From positions 2,728,001 through 2,792,000 of the forward strand of contig CP054179.1 of NCBI GenBank assembly GCA_015709615.1: DNA of 64,000 nt, read 5' to 3'. Origin of the DNA: Gammaproteobacteria bacterium. GTDB taxonomy: Bacteria > Pseudomonadota > Gammaproteobacteria > Burkholderiales > Nitrosomonadaceae. Of this stretch, positions 17,787 through 27,590 are shown one piece after another (positions within the stretch are counted from its first letter, which is position 1; each line of letters opens with the position of its first letter). The translations under genes and the position numbers were made by a program. The notes below the pieces were generated by a model. The model searched no databases. It was not told the DNA's origin and saw only the letters and a program-made list of their open reading frames with translations.

Positions 17787-18857
17787 TTACGATGCCGGGT
17801 ACGACCCGAGGATTTTCATGAAAGCTGCTTTTTCACGTAACTCGGTCAATGCGGCTGCGACATTGCCGTCTTGCTGATGTCCTTCCAGATCGATAAAAAA
17901 CACGTACTGCCATAACCCGGTGCGCGACGGGCGCGATTCCAGGCGGCTCATGCTGACGCCGTGTTGCGCCAGCGGTTCGAGCAGGGTGTAAATCGCACCG
18001 GAACGGTTACTGGTCGATACGATCAGCGAGGTTTTGTCTTTTCCCGAGACATCGACCGATTGTTTACCGATGACTAAAAATCGTGTGGTATTTTTCGGAT
18101 CGTCCTCGATGTTTTCCGCGCAAATCGTCAGTTCGAATAATTCCGCCGCTCTTTTGCTTGCCACGGCTGCCGCTTGTTTGTCGGCGGCGGCCTGGCGTGC
18201 GGCTTCGGCGTTGCTGGCGGCATGGATCAGCGCGGAACTGGGCAAATGCGGCAAGTTGGCGGTGAGCCAATGATGACATTGCGCCAGCGATTGCGGATGC
18301 GAATAAATCCTGCTGATGTGCGTCAGATCGGTTTGCTGTGCCATCAAAAACTGATGCACCGGCAGCTGAATCTCGCCGCAAATGGTGAGCGGGGTTTGCA
18401 GCAGCAAATCCATGGTTCTGCCAACCGCGCCTTCGGAAGAATTTTCCACCGGCACCACGCCGTAATGGGCGGTATCCGACTCCACGGTACGGAACACATC
18501 GTCGATCGAGTCGCACGGCACTTCGCTGATCGCGTTGCCGAAGCGTTTCAGCGCCGCTTCCTCGGAGAAAGTGCCGTTCGGACCGAGAAATGCCACGCTC
18601 ATCGGTTTTTCCAGCGCGCGGCACAGCGACATGATTTCGGTAAACAATTGCTGGATATGTTCATTGCTGATCGGGCCGGGGTTGTGTTGCCGCATGCGCG
18701 CCAGAATTTGCGCTTCGCGTTCAGGCCGGTAAATGATGCCGCTCTTTTTGATCTTGCCGACTTGTTGCGCCAACCCGGCGCGCCGGCTGATGAGTTGCAG
18801 CAATTGGTCGTCGATGGCGTCGATCTGATCGCGGAGTTGTTTGAGTTGTTCGGACAT
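17787..18857 (-). CDS. pheA: Bifunctional chorismate mutase / prephenate dehydratase
   Basis: The P-protein makes phenylpyruvate from chorismate. Residues 1-90 form the helical AroQ chorismate mutase ('LRDQIDAIDDQLLQLISRR', 'YRPEREAQIL'). About 93-270 is prephenate dehydratase ('VAFLGPNGTFSEEAAL', 'GVVPVENSSEGAVG', 'TTRFLVIG'), and about 280-350 an ACT domain with 'SNRSGAIYTLLEPL' and 'LESRPSR', the usual phenylalanine feedback site. The length of 356 residues is normal. It follows serA by 40 bp and precedes hisC. Confidence 0.96.
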   Translation of the reverse strand: MSEQLKQLRDQIDAIDDQLLQLISRRAGLAQQVGKIKKSGIIYRPEREAQILARMRQHNPGPISNEHIQQLFTEIMSLCRALEKPMSVAFLGPNGTFSEEAALKRFGNAISEVPCDSIDDVFRTVESDTAHYGVVPVENSSEGAVGRTMDLLLQTPLTICGEIQLPVHQFLMAQQTDLTHISRIYSHPQSLAQCHHWLTANLPHLPSSALIHAASNAEAARQAAADKQAAAVASKRAAELFELTICAENIEDDPKNTTRFLVIGKQSVDVSGKDKTSLIVSTSNRSGAIYTLLEPLAQHGVSMSRLESRPSRTGLWQYVFFIDLEGHQQDGNVAAALTELREKAAFMKILGSYPAS

Positions 18858-18897
18858 AGCTGACTAAGTGTTGGACAATACGGTCATTGCGCGGAGT

Positions 18898-20088
18898 TTA
18901 CTGCGCAAACGGCAGGTAGCGCGCCATCAGCACGCCGCTGATCGATGAAATCTCGCGCAAAACCGGTGGCGGCACCGGACTGTCGGTATCCACCAGCGTA
19001 TACGCCATTTCGCCGCGCGATTTGTTGATCATGGTATGAATGTTCAGTCCGGCTTTGGCCATGCTGGTCGAAATCTGCCCGAGAATGTTCGGCACGTTGG
19101 CGTTGGCGACGGCGACGCGGTAAGGTACTTCGCGTTCCATCTGTGTATCGGGAAAGTTGACGGTGTTGGCGATATTGCCGTTCTGCAGGAAATCGATCAA
19201 CTGATCAACTACCATCACGGCGCAGTTGTCCTCCGCCTCAGAGGTCGATGCGCCGAGGTGCGGCAACGTGATCACGCCTTTCTGGTGTTGCAGTTTCTGG
19301 CTGGGGAAATCGCTGACGTAAGTTTTGATTTTATTGGCAGCGATGGCTCGCAGGATTGCATCTTCGTCGACGATCGCGGCGCGCGAAAAATTCAGCAGAG
19401 TCGCATGATGCTTCATCAACTGTATGTTGTTATCATTGATCAAATGCCGCGTCGAATCGAGCAGCGGCACGTGCACGCTGGCGAATTCGCTGTGGCGCAG
19501 CAGATCTTCCATGCTGTTGGCCTTTTTGACTTCCGCCGACAGGCTCCAGGCCGATTCGACGGTGATCTTCGGGTCGAAACCGATGACTTTCATGCCGAGC
19601 CGGATGGCCGAATTGGCTACCAAACGTCCGATTTCCCCCAAACCGATCACACCCAGCGTGCGCCCCGGCAATTCGATGCCGGAGAAGCGTTTTTTACCGT
19701 CTTCAGCTTGCTTGTTCAATGCCGCATCGTCGCCTTGCAGGCTGTCGGCGAATTGCAATGCCGGAACCAGATTGCGTGCAGCCAGAAACAAACTGGCCAG
19801 CACCAGTTCCTTGACGGCGTTGGCGTTGGCGCCGGGCGTATTGAAGACCGGCACGCCGCGCGCGTTCATGGCATCGACCGGAATATTATTGGTGCCCGCG
19901 CCGGCGCGGCCGATCGCTTTGACACTCGGCGGGATGATGTTGTTGAGCATATTGTGCGAGCGCACCAGGATGGCATCCGGTTCCTCGATGTCATGACCGA
20001 CCTGATAATGATCGGCGGGAAAGCGGTTGAGTCCGTGCGCTGAGATCGCGTTGAGCGTCAGAATCTTGAAGATTTGTTGTTCAGGCAT
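18898..20088 (-). CDS. serA: D-3-phosphoglycerate dehydrogenase
   Basis: This enzyme catalyses the first step of serine synthesis, oxidation of 3-phosphoglycerate with NAD. Landmarks include 'AIGRAGAGTNNIPVDAM', the nucleotide motif 'LGVIGLGEIGRLV', the catalytic Arg, Glu and His regions ('LNFSRAAIVDE', 'HLGASTSEAE'), and a C-terminal ACT domain ('VANVPNILGQIS'-like segment, here 'ANANVPNILGQIST') that usually binds serine. A TTG four codons upstream (20100) is in frame, but ATG 20088 is preferred. It overlaps the serC stop by 8 bp. SerC performs the next step, so the two consecutive enzymes are coupled. Confidence 0.94.
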   Translation of the reverse strand: MPEQQIFKILTLNAISAHGLNRFPADHYQVGHDIEEPDAILVRSHNMLNNIIPPSVKAIGRAGAGTNNIPVDAMNARGVPVFNTPGANANAVKELVLASLFLAARNLVPALQFADSLQGDDAALNKQAEDGKKRFSGIELPGRTLGVIGLGEIGRLVANSAIRLGMKVIGFDPKITVESAWSLSAEVKKANSMEDLLRHSEFASVHVPLLDSTRHLINDNNIQLMKHHATLLNFSRAAIVDEDAILRAIAANKIKTYVSDFPSQKLQHQKGVITLPHLGASTSEAEDNCAVMVVDQLIDFLQNGNIANTVNFPDTQMEREVPYRVAVANANVPNILGQISTSMAKAGLNIHTMINKSRGEMAYTLVDTDSPVPPPVLREISSISGVLMARYLPFAQ

Positions 20089-21160
20089 AGCGATTAGCAA
20101 ACTCCTTCATGAACGCGACCAGTTTCGCGACACCTTCGAGCGGCATGGCATTGTAGATCGATGCGCGCATACCGCCGACTGAGCGATGGCCTTTCAGTTG
20201 CAATAAACCGTTTTGTTGCGCTTGCTTGAGAAATTCGCCGTCCAGCGCGGAATCTTTTAATGTGAACGGCACGTTCATGCGCGAACGGTCGGCTTTCGCC
20301 ACCGGACAATGATAGAAGTCGGTGCTGTCGAGATAGTTGTACAGTAGATCCGCCTTGGCGATGTTGATTTTTTCCATCGCCGCCAATCCGCCTTGTTTCT
20401 TCAGCCAAGTGAGCACCAAACCGGTGATGTACATGGCATAAGTGGGCGGCGTGTTGTACATCGAATCGTTCTGGGCGTGAATCTGATAGTCGTACAAAGT
20501 CGGTGTGCCGGGCAGAGGTTTTCCCAACAAATCCTCGCGTACGATCACCAGCGTCAACCCGGCGGGGCCGAGATTCTTTTGCGCGCCGGCATAAATCAAG
20601 CCGAAACGGGTCACATCCAGCGGACGCGACAGGATGTCGGACGACATGTCGACGATCAGCGGAACATCCGTTTGAGGCACCCATTGAAATTCGACGCCGC
20701 CGATGGTCTCGTTGCTGGTGTAATGCACATACGCGGCTTGCGCGTTGAGGCGCCATTGTTCTTGCGGCGGCACGTAGGTGAAATTCGCGTCTGCGGATGA
20801 CGCGGCGACATTGACGCTGCAATAGCGGCCGGCTTCTTCGATCGCTTTGGTTGACCATTGACCGGTGTTGATGTAGTCCGCTGTGGTTTTACCGCGCAGC
20901 AGATTCATCGGCACCATGGCAAATTGGCTGGAAGCGCCGCCTTGCAAGAACAGCACCTTGTAGTTTTGCGGAATCCCCGCCAGTTCGCGTAGATCGTTTT
21001 CCATTTGCGCCGCGATGGCCATGAATTCCTTGCCGCGATGACTCATTTCCATCACCGACATGCCACTGCCGTGCCAGTCCAGCATTTCGTCGCGTGCCTG
21101 TTGCAGCACTTCCTTGGGGAGCACTGCGGGTCCGGCGCTGAAATTATAGATCTGTTCCAT
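20081..21160 (-). CDS. serC: Phosphoserine aminotransferase
   Basis: A PLP enzyme that converts 3-phosphohydroxypyruvate to phosphoserine and also acts in pyridoxine synthesis. The 359 residues begin 'YNFSAGPAVLPKEVL', the family signature. Other landmarks are 'EMSHRGKEF', 'LFLQGGASSQFAMVPMNL', 'VDMSSDILSRPLDV' and the PLP-lysine segment 'IYAGAQKNLGPAGLT'. It sits 28 bp after gyrA and overlaps serA, in the order gyrA-serC seen across betaproteobacteria. Confidence 0.97.
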   Translation of the reverse strand: MEQIYNFSAGPAVLPKEVLQQARDEMLDWHGSGMSVMEMSHRGKEFMAIAAQMENDLRELAGIPQNYKVLFLQGGASSQFAMVPMNLLRGKTTADYINTGQWSTKAIEEAGRYCSVNVAASSADANFTYVPPQEQWRLNAQAAYVHYTSNETIGGVEFQWVPQTDVPLIVDMSSDILSRPLDVTRFGLIYAGAQKNLGPAGLTLVIVREDLLGKPLPGTPTLYDYQIHAQNDSMYNTPPTYAMYITGLVLTWLKKQGGLAAMEKINIAKADLLYNYLDSTDFYHCPVAKADRSRMNVPFTLKDSALDGEFLKQAQQNGLLQLKGHRSVGGMRASIYNAMPLEGVAKLVAFMKEFANRYA

Positions 21161-21188
21161 TGCGTGTTTCCCGGTAGATTGTCAGCGC

Positions 21189-23747
21189 TTAGCCGTCGCT
21201 TTCGCTATCTTCGCTTTCCACGACGCGTTCCAGTCCGGCCAGTTTCTCACCCGGATCGAGGTTGATCAGGGTGACGCCTTGCGTGGCGCGGCTCATTTCG
21301 CGTACTTCGTTGACACGCGTGCGGATCATCACGCCGCCGGAAGTGATCAGCATGATTTCGTCATCCGGTTTGACCAGTTTCGCCGCGACCACCTTGCCGT
21401 TGCGCGAGCTGGTGATGATCGCGATCATGCCTTGCGTGCCACGGTTGTGGCGAGTGTATTCGCCGATTGGCGTACGTTTGCCGAAACCGTTTTCAGTGGC
21501 GGTGAGTACTGCCAGTTCTTCATTTTCAGCCACCAGCATCGAAATGACCTGCTGTCCCGGGCCGAGCTTCATGCCGCGCACGCCGCGCGCGGTACGCCCC
21601 ATCGGCCGCACATCGTTTTCGTCGAAGCGCATGGCTTTGCCGTTGTCGGAGAACAGCATCACGTCGTGCTTGCCGTCGGTCAATTCGACGCCGATCAGAT
21701 AATCACCTTCATCCAAACCGATGGCGATGATGCCGTTGTTGCGCGGACGGGAAAATTCCGACAGCGGTGTTTTCTTGACGGTGCCGAAAGCCGTCGCCAT
21801 AAAGACAAAGTGATCGTCGTCGAAGGTCTTGACCGGCAGTATGGCGTTGATTTTTTCGCCTTCTTCGAGTTGCACCCAATTGATGATCGGTTTGCCGCGC
21901 GATTGCCGTCCACCTTGCGGCACTTCGTAGACCTTGATCCAGTAAACCCGTCCCAGGCTTGAGAAGCACAGGATGTAGTCGTGCGTGTTGGCGATGAACA
22001 ATTTATCGATGAAGTCGTCTTCCTTGGTACTGGTCGCCAGCTTGCCGCGTCCGCCACGTTTTTGCGCGCGGTAATCGTCGAGCAATTGCGATTTGATATA
22101 ACCGCTGTGCGAGAGCGTCACGACGACATCGGCGGGAGCGATCAAGTCTTCGATGCTTAAATTTTGCGCGTCGAGAACGATTTCACTGCGCCGTTTATCG
22201 CCGAATTGCTGCCGGATGGCGTCCAATTCTTCCGTGATGATGCGGGTAATGCGCTCCGGATTGGCCAGAATATCCAGATAGTCGATGATCTTGTCGATCA
22301 CTTCCTTATATTCGTTGACGATTTTTTCCTGTTCCAAACCGGTCAAGCGTTGCAGGCGCAAATCCAGGATCGCTTGCGCCTGAGCGTCGGAGAGCCGGTA
22401 GCCTTGCGCTTGCAAACCAAAAGCGGTATCCAGACCTTCGGGGCGCAAGGCATTGGCATCGGCCAGCGCACGCTTCAGCATTTCTTCAACCAGATTGGAA
22501 TGCCACGTTCTCGCCATCAAACCTTCTTTGGCGTCGGCCGGTGTCGGCGCGGCCTTGATCAATGCGATGATTTCATCGACGTTGGATAACGCAACCGCCA
22601 GACCTTCCAATAGATGACCGCGTTCGCGCGCTTTTTTCAGCTCGAATACCGTGCGCCGCGTGACGACTTCGCGGCGGTGGCGCAGGAAGGCATCGAGAAT
22701 CTGTTTCAAGTTCAGCAGCCGCGGCTGGCCGTCGAGTAATGCCACCATGTTCATGCCGAAGGTATCCTGCATCTGGGTTTCTTTATACAGATTGTTCAGG
22801 ATGACATCCGGCAGCTCGCCGCGCTTCAATTCGATGACAACGCGCATGCCGGATTTGTCGGATTCGTCGCGCAGATCGGAAATGCCTTCGACTTTCTTGT
22901 CGCGCACCAGTTCGCCGATGCGTATCAATAAATTAGCTTTGTTAACCTGGTACGGCAGTTCGTCGATGACGATGCATTGGCGGCTGCCTTTTTCCATATC
23001 CTCGAAATGCGTGCGTGCACGCATCACCACGCGGCCCCGGCCGGTGCGGTAACCGTCTCTGACGCCTTCGACGCCGTAAATGATGCCTGCGGTCGGGAAA
23101 TCGGGCGCCGGGATAAGTTCGATCAGCTCATCGATGCTGATTTCCGGATTTTTAAGCAGCGCCAGGCAGGCATCGATCACTTCGCCTAAATTATGTGGCG
23201 GAATGTTGGTCGCCATGCCGACGGCGATGCCAGAAGAGCCGTTGATGAGCAGATTCGGGATTTTAGCGGGCAGAATTAGTGGTTCTTGTTCCGAACCGTC
23301 GTAGTTCGGGCCGAAGTCGACCGTTTCCTTGTCCAAATCGACCAGCAGCTCGTGCGCGATGCGCGACATGCGAATTTCGGTGTAACGCATGGCCGCGGCA
23401 TTGTCGCCGTCGACAGAACCGAAGTTGCCTTGCCCGTCGATCAGCATGTAACGCAATGAGAAATCCTGCGCCATCCGGACGATGGTATCGTAGACCGCGG
23501 TATCGCCGTGCGGATGGTATTTACCGATGACGTCACCGACGATACGTGCGGATTTTTTGTACGGCCGGTTCCAGTCGTTGGACAGCTCGTGCATGGCAAA
23601 TAACACGCGCCGGTGCACCGGCTTCAGACCATCCCGGACATCCGGCAGGGCACGGCCCACGATGACGCTCATGGCGTAATCAAGGTAGGAACGCCGCATT
23701 TCTTCTTCAAGACTGATCGGCAAAGTTTCCTTGGCGAACTGATTCAT
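21189..23747 (-). CDS. gyrA: DNA gyrase subunit A
   Basis: This is the DNA breakage and rejoining subunit of gyrase. The 852 residues carry the catalytic tyrosine Tyr122 in 'MRYTEIRMSR'. The quinolone-contact positions are Thr83 and Asp87 ('HPHGDTAVYD'); Thr instead of the Ser of E. coli is a common natural state. The C-terminal domain has six-bladed wheel repeats and a GyrA box-like 'QKRGGRGK' (near residue 560). The C-terminus ends in an acidic 'ESEDSESDG'. It is the first gene of the leftward operon, with its promoter expected in 23,748-24,039. Confidence 0.98.
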   Translation of the reverse strand: MNQFAKETLPISLEEEMRRSYLDYAMSVIVGRALPDVRDGLKPVHRRVLFAMHELSNDWNRPYKKSARIVGDVIGKYHPHGDTAVYDTIVRMAQDFSLRYMLIDGQGNFGSVDGDNAAAMRYTEIRMSRIAHELLVDLDKETVDFGPNYDGSEQEPLILPAKIPNLLINGSSGIAVGMATNIPPHNLGEVIDACLALLKNPEISIDELIELIPAPDFPTAGIIYGVEGVRDGYRTGRGRVVMRARTHFEDMEKGSRQCIVIDELPYQVNKANLLIRIGELVRDKKVEGISDLRDESDKSGMRVVIELKRGELPDVILNNLYKETQMQDTFGMNMVALLDGQPRLLNLKQILDAFLRHRREVVTRRTVFELKKARERGHLLEGLAVALSNVDEIIALIKAAPTPADAKEGLMARTWHSNLVEEMLKRALADANALRPEGLDTAFGLQAQGYRLSDAQAQAILDLRLQRLTGLEQEKIVNEYKEVIDKIIDYLDILANPERITRIITEELDAIRQQFGDKRRSEIVLDAQNLSIEDLIAPADVVVTLSHSGYIKSQLLDDYRAQKRGGRGKLATSTKEDDFIDKLFIANTHDYILCFSSLGRVYWIKVYEVPQGGRQSRGKPIINWVQLEEGEKINAILPVKTFDDDHFVFMATAFGTVKKTPLSEFSRPRNNGIIAIGLDEGDYLIGVELTDGKHDVMLFSDNGKAMRFDENDVRPMGRTARGVRGMKLGPGQQVISMLVAENEELAVLTATENGFGKRTPIGEYTRHNRGTQGMIAIITSSRNGKVVAAKLVKPDDEIMLITSGGVMIRTRVNEVREMSRATQGVTLINLDPGEKLAGLERVVESEDSESDG

Positions 23748-24039
23748 AGCTTATGATTTTGTGAGAAACAACGGGTTATGACGCAGAAATGTATCTTCTT
23801 GAAACCGGGTATCAGAAATTTATCAATCGGGCCATTCTAACATGCTGCCATCGTTTCTCGATTAACTTTGGGTTATGAACGGGTAAAAATTGCGCTGAAT
23901 AAGGTTATACTCAAACAAAAAAGCTTGAAAAAGCAGATTAAATAGGTAAACATTACAACTTTTTCAAATTTTCCTTAGCTTACCTTACCGGGAGAAGCGC
24001 TGAATTGAATTTTCCATCTAAAAATGCGAGTGTGGTGCT
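23748..24039. promoter_or_regulatory. Divergent control region between gyrA and argD
   Basis: This 292-bp AT-rich interval separates leftward gyrA from rightward argD and holds no gene. On the minus strand a TAGAAT box (reverse of ATTCTA, near 23834-23839) could be the gyrA -10 element. On the plus strand TATACT near 23908 could serve argD. Neither has a well-placed good -35 box. No arginine-repressor-type palindrome was recognised. Confidence 0.4.
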
Positions 24040-25212
24040 GTGTCTAATTTGATGAATACCTATGCACGGTTGCCGGTTACTTTCGCCAAAGGCGAGGGCG
24101 TGTGGTTATGGGATGACCGGGGCGAGCGTTATCTGGATGCGTTATCCGGTGTTGCCGTGTGCGGATTGGGGCACTGCCATCCGAGATTGACCAAGGCGAT
24201 TTGCGAACAAGCCGGGAAGTTGATTCATACGTCCAATCTTTTTCACATCGAAAAGCAGGAACGGCTGGCCGATCGTCTGACCGAGTTGTCTGGAATGGAC
24301 AACGCATTTTTCTGCAATTCCGGCGCGGAAGCGAACGAAGCGGCAATCAAGCTGGCCCGGTTGCATGGGCATAACCGGGGAATATCGCTGCCGACGATCA
24401 TTGTCATGGAGCGGTCATTTCATGGCCGTACCATGGCGACACTCACTGCCAGCGGAAACCGTAAAGTACAAGCCGGATTTGAACCATTGCTGTCCGGTTT
24501 TGTGCGTGTTCCCTATAACAATATGGAAGCGATTGCACAGGTTGCCGCCAATAATAAAGATGTCGTTGCAGTACTGGTGGAGCCCTTCCAGGGCGAAGGC
24601 GGGGTCAATATTCCTGAAGTGCATTATCTGCAGGAATTGCGCCATTTGTGTAATCAGAATGACTGGTTGTTGATGCTGGACGAGGTGCAATCCGGCATCG
24701 GGCGCAGTGGCAAATGGTTCGCGTTTCAGCATAGCCAGATCATGCCGGATGTCGTCACTCTGGCCAAGGGGCTGGGAGGTGGTGTGGCGATCGGTGCTTG
24801 CCTGGCGAAGGGCATAGCGGCCGAGGTTTTTAAGCCGGGCAATCATGCTTCTACGTTTGGCGGCAATCCTTTAGCCTGCGCCGCGGCGATCGAAACGCTG
24901 AATGTGATAGCCGATGAAGGTTTGCTCGATCATGCGACCGAGTTGGGCGATTTCATGCGCGAGCGGTTAAGAAATCAACTGGCAAATGTAGCGGGTGTCG
25001 TGCAAGTTCGTGGTCAGGGGCTGATCGTCGGCGTTGAGCTTTCCGTGCCTTGCGCTGAGTTGGTGAAAAAAGCCTTGGAGAAGAAATTACTGATTAATGT
25101 GACATCGGATAAAGTGATTCGTCTGCTTCCTGCGTTTGTAATGCAGCGCGACGAAGCTGAGCAAGTCGTGAATATCACGTGCTCACTGATAGAGGAGTTC
25201 TTGAATAGCTAA
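24040..25212 (+). CDS. argD: Acetylornithine aminotransferase
   Basis: A class III PLP aminotransferase of arginine synthesis (N-acetylglutamate semialdehyde to N-acetylornithine). The 390 residues include 'YLDALSGVAVCGLGHCHP', 'FFCNSGAEANEAAIKLAR', 'MLDEVQSGIGRSG' and the PLP-lysine 'TLAKGLGGGVAIGA'. The start used is GTG at 24040 (MSNLMNTYARLP); an ATG four codons in (24052) is the alternative. It is followed by argF and argG on the same strand, giving a local arginine cluster. Confidence 0.96.
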   Translation: MSNLMNTYARLPVTFAKGEGVWLWDDRGERYLDALSGVAVCGLGHCHPRLTKAICEQAGKLIHTSNLFHIEKQERLADRLTELSGMDNAFFCNSGAEANEAAIKLARLHGHNRGISLPTIIVMERSFHGRTMATLTASGNRKVQAGFEPLLSGFVRVPYNNMEAIAQVAANNKDVVAVLVEPFQGEGGVNIPEVHYLQELRHLCNQNDWLLMLDEVQSGIGRSGKWFAFQHSQIMPDVVTLAKGLGGGVAIGACLAKGIAAEVFKPGNHASTFGGNPLACAAAIETLNVIADEGLLDHATELGDFMRERLRNQLANVAGVVQVRGQGLIVGVELSVPCAELVKKALEKKLLINVTSDKVIRLLPAFVMQRDEAEQVVNITCSLIEEFLNS

Positions 25213-25258
25213 GCAGACGGCTCTGAATCTATATGGCTGATTGGCTATCTACCTTGTT

Positions 25259-26185
25259 ATGCAAATAAAGCATTTTTTGCAATTCAATGATTTTAGCCGT
25301 GACGAATATGAGTATCTGTTCGCACGCGCTCGCTGGATAAAGCAAGAATTCAAACAATACCGGCAATACTGGCCGCTGACGGATCGCACGCTGGCGATGA
25401 TATTCGATAAGAGTTCAACGCGCACACGTTTATCGTTTGAAGCCGGCATGCATCAATTAGGCGGTGCGGCCATTTATCTATCGACGCGCGATACCCAACT
25501 GGGGCGCGGGGAACCGGTCGAAGATGCGGCGCGAGTGATTTCCCGCATGGTCGATCTGGTCATGATCCGGACGTATCAACATGACATCGTCAGCCGTTTT
25601 GCGGAACACTCCCGGGTGCCCGTTATCAATGGATTAACCGATGAGTATCATCCCTGTCAGATTATGAGCGATATTTTTACCTATATCGAACACCGCGGTG
25701 GTATTGAAGGCAAAACCGTAGCTTGGATCGGCGATTCCAACAATATGTGCAATACCTGGCTGCAGGCAGCCGAAATTTTCAATTTCAAAGTGCATGTCTC
25801 GACGCCGCCAGGTTACGATATCGATCCTGATCGGATAGGACTTAAAAGCACCGCGCATTTTGAGAAATTCAAGAGTCCGCATCAAGCAGTGACCGGCGTG
25901 GATCTGGTGACAACGGATGTGTGGACCAGCATGGGATTCGAAGCCGAAGCGGAACAAAGAAAGAATGACTTTGCCGAGTTTTGTGTAGATCAGGAAATGA
26001 TGGCGTTGGCAAAGCCGGATGCATTGTTCATGCATTGCTTGCCGGCGCATCGCGGTGAAGAGGTAAGCGCTGAAGTGCTGGAAGGACCACGATCGGTGGT
26101 GTGGGATGAAGCTGAGAACCGGCTGCATACGCAAAAAGCATTGATGGAATATTTGCTGCTTGGCAGAGTCAGCGCAGGTAGTTAA
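25259..26185 (+). CDS. argF: Ornithine carbamoyltransferase
   Basis: This enzyme makes citrulline from ornithine and carbamoyl phosphate. The carbamoyl-phosphate motif 'KSSTRTR' and the ornithine-loop motif 'FMHCLPAHRGEEV' are both present. An in-frame TTG exists at 25241, but ATG 25259 (MQIKHFLQF) matches usual family starts and gives 308 residues; neither has a clear ribosome site. It follows argD by 46 bp and precedes argG by 69 bp. Confidence 0.95.
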   Translation: MQIKHFLQFNDFSRDEYEYLFARARWIKQEFKQYRQYWPLTDRTLAMIFDKSSTRTRLSFEAGMHQLGGAAIYLSTRDTQLGRGEPVEDAARVISRMVDLVMIRTYQHDIVSRFAEHSRVPVINGLTDEYHPCQIMSDIFTYIEHRGGIEGKTVAWIGDSNNMCNTWLQAAEIFNFKVHVSTPPGYDIDPDRIGLKSTAHFEKFKSPHQAVTGVDLVTTDVWTSMGFEAEAEQRKNDFAEFCVDQEMMALAKPDALFMHCLPAHRGEEVSAEVLEGPRSVVWDEAENRLHTQKALMEYLLLGRVSAGS

Positions 26186-26254
26186 ATCGGAAATTTGGGA
26201 TTAATGAAGAGCGCAGTATCGTATGGCGCTCAGTAAACGAACCTATTGGGAACA

Positions 26255-27475
26255 ATGAAAAAAATTAAAAAAGTGGTATTGGCATTTTCCGGAGGATTGG
26301 ATACCTCTGTAATTCTGAAATGGTTGCAGGATACCTATCAATGCGAAGTTGTTACTTTTACCGCGGATATCGGGCAAGGCGAGGAAGTCGAGCCGGCGCG
26401 TGCGAAAGCAAAACAGTTCGGTATAAAGGAAATTTATATCGATGATCTGCGTGAGGAGTTTGTGCGCGATTTTGTGTTTCCCATGTTTCGCGCCAACACG
26501 ATTTATGAAGGTGAATATTTGCTAGGTACCAGTATTGCTCGTCCGTTGATCGCCAAAAGGCAGATCGAGATTGCCAAGGAAACCGGTGCGGATGCGGTTT
26601 CTCACGGCGCAACCGGTAAAGGCAATGACCAAGTGCGTTTCGAGTTGGGTTATTACGCATTGCAGCCGGATATTCACGTGATCGCGCCGTGGCGCGAGTG
26701 GGATTTGACCTCTCGGGAAAAATTGCTGCAATACGCCGAGCGGCATGGCATTCCAGTCGAAATGAAAAAGAAAGCGGGATCGCCGTACAGCATGGATGCC
26801 AATCTGTTACATATTTCCTATGAAGGACGGATTCTGGAGGATCCCGCGGTGGAGCCGGAGGAATCCATGTGGCGCTGGAGCGTATCGCCGGAAAAAGCGC
26901 CGGACGAACCCGAGTATTTGGATTTAGAGTTTAAGTGCGGAGATGTGGTGGCACTGAACGGCACGGCATTATCACCGGCGAGTGTGCTGGAGAAACTTAA
27001 TCAATTAGGCGGGAAGCATGGCATCGGCAGATTGGATTTGGTGGAGAATCGCTATGTCGGCATGAAATCGCGCGGCTGTTATGAAACGCCGGGTGGAACG
27101 ATTCTGCTGCGAGCGCATCGTGCCATTGAGTCGATTACGCTGGACCGGGAAGTGGCGCATTTGAAGGATGATTTAATGCCGCGCTACGCCGCACTGATTT
27201 ACAACGGTTATTGGTGGAGTCCGGAACGTAAGATGTTGCAGACGATGATCGATGCGAGTCAGGCAAAAGTAAACGGTTGGGTGAGACTGAAGTTATATAA
27301 AGGAAATGTCATTGTGGTCGGCCGAGATTCACCAACCGATTCCTTGTTTGATCCGACCATCGCAACGTTTGAAGACGACGCCGGTGCTTATAATCAAGGG
27401 GATGCGGCCGGATTCATCAAATTGAATGCTTTAAGAATGCGTATTGCAGCTAATGCCGGAAAAAAGAGAAAGTAA
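26255..27475 (+). CDS. argG: Argininosuccinate synthase
   Basis: This enzyme joins citrulline and aspartate using ATP. The N-terminal PP-loop 'VLAFSGGLDTSVILKWL' binds ATP, and 'SHGATGKGNDQVRFE' and 'SPYSMDANLLHISYEG' are further signatures. ATG 26255 (MKKIKKVV) is chosen over a TTG three codons upstream; a GGGA lies just before it. At 406 residues the length is normal. It completes the argD-argF-argG run; argH is not in the window. Confidence 0.97.
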   Translation: MKKIKKVVLAFSGGLDTSVILKWLQDTYQCEVVTFTADIGQGEEVEPARAKAKQFGIKEIYIDDLREEFVRDFVFPMFRANTIYEGEYLLGTSIARPLIAKRQIEIAKETGADAVSHGATGKGNDQVRFELGYYALQPDIHVIAPWREWDLTSREKLLQYAERHGIPVEMKKKAGSPYSMDANLLHISYEGRILEDPAVEPEESMWRWSVSPEKAPDEPEYLDLEFKCGDVVALNGTALSPASVLEKLNQLGGKHGIGRLDLVENRYVGMKSRGCYETPGGTILLRAHRAIESITLDREVAHLKDDLMPRYAALIYNGYWWSPERKMLQTMIDASQAKVNGWVRLKLYKGNVIVVGRDSPTDSLFDPTIATFEDDAGAYNQGDAAGFIKLNALRMRIAANAGKKRK

Positions 27476-27495
27476 CAGTTAATTTTTCGCCTGAT

Positions 27496-27521
27496 TGATT
27501 TTGGCAGCTTGATCAAAATCA
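27496..27521 (+). repeat. Hairpin after argG
   Basis: TGATTTTG (27496-27503) and CAAAATCA (27514-27521) form a perfect 8-bp stem with a 10-base loop, 20 bp after the argG stop. It is not followed by a T-run, so it is a weak terminator candidate, or an mRNA 3'-end or processing hairpin. Confidence 0.4.
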
Positions 27522-27590
27522 CCGGTTTATCCCCGAATAACAAATTTGCAGGAAATTGCAGGTTTTATTGTTAGTACGAAGAGAGAAATA

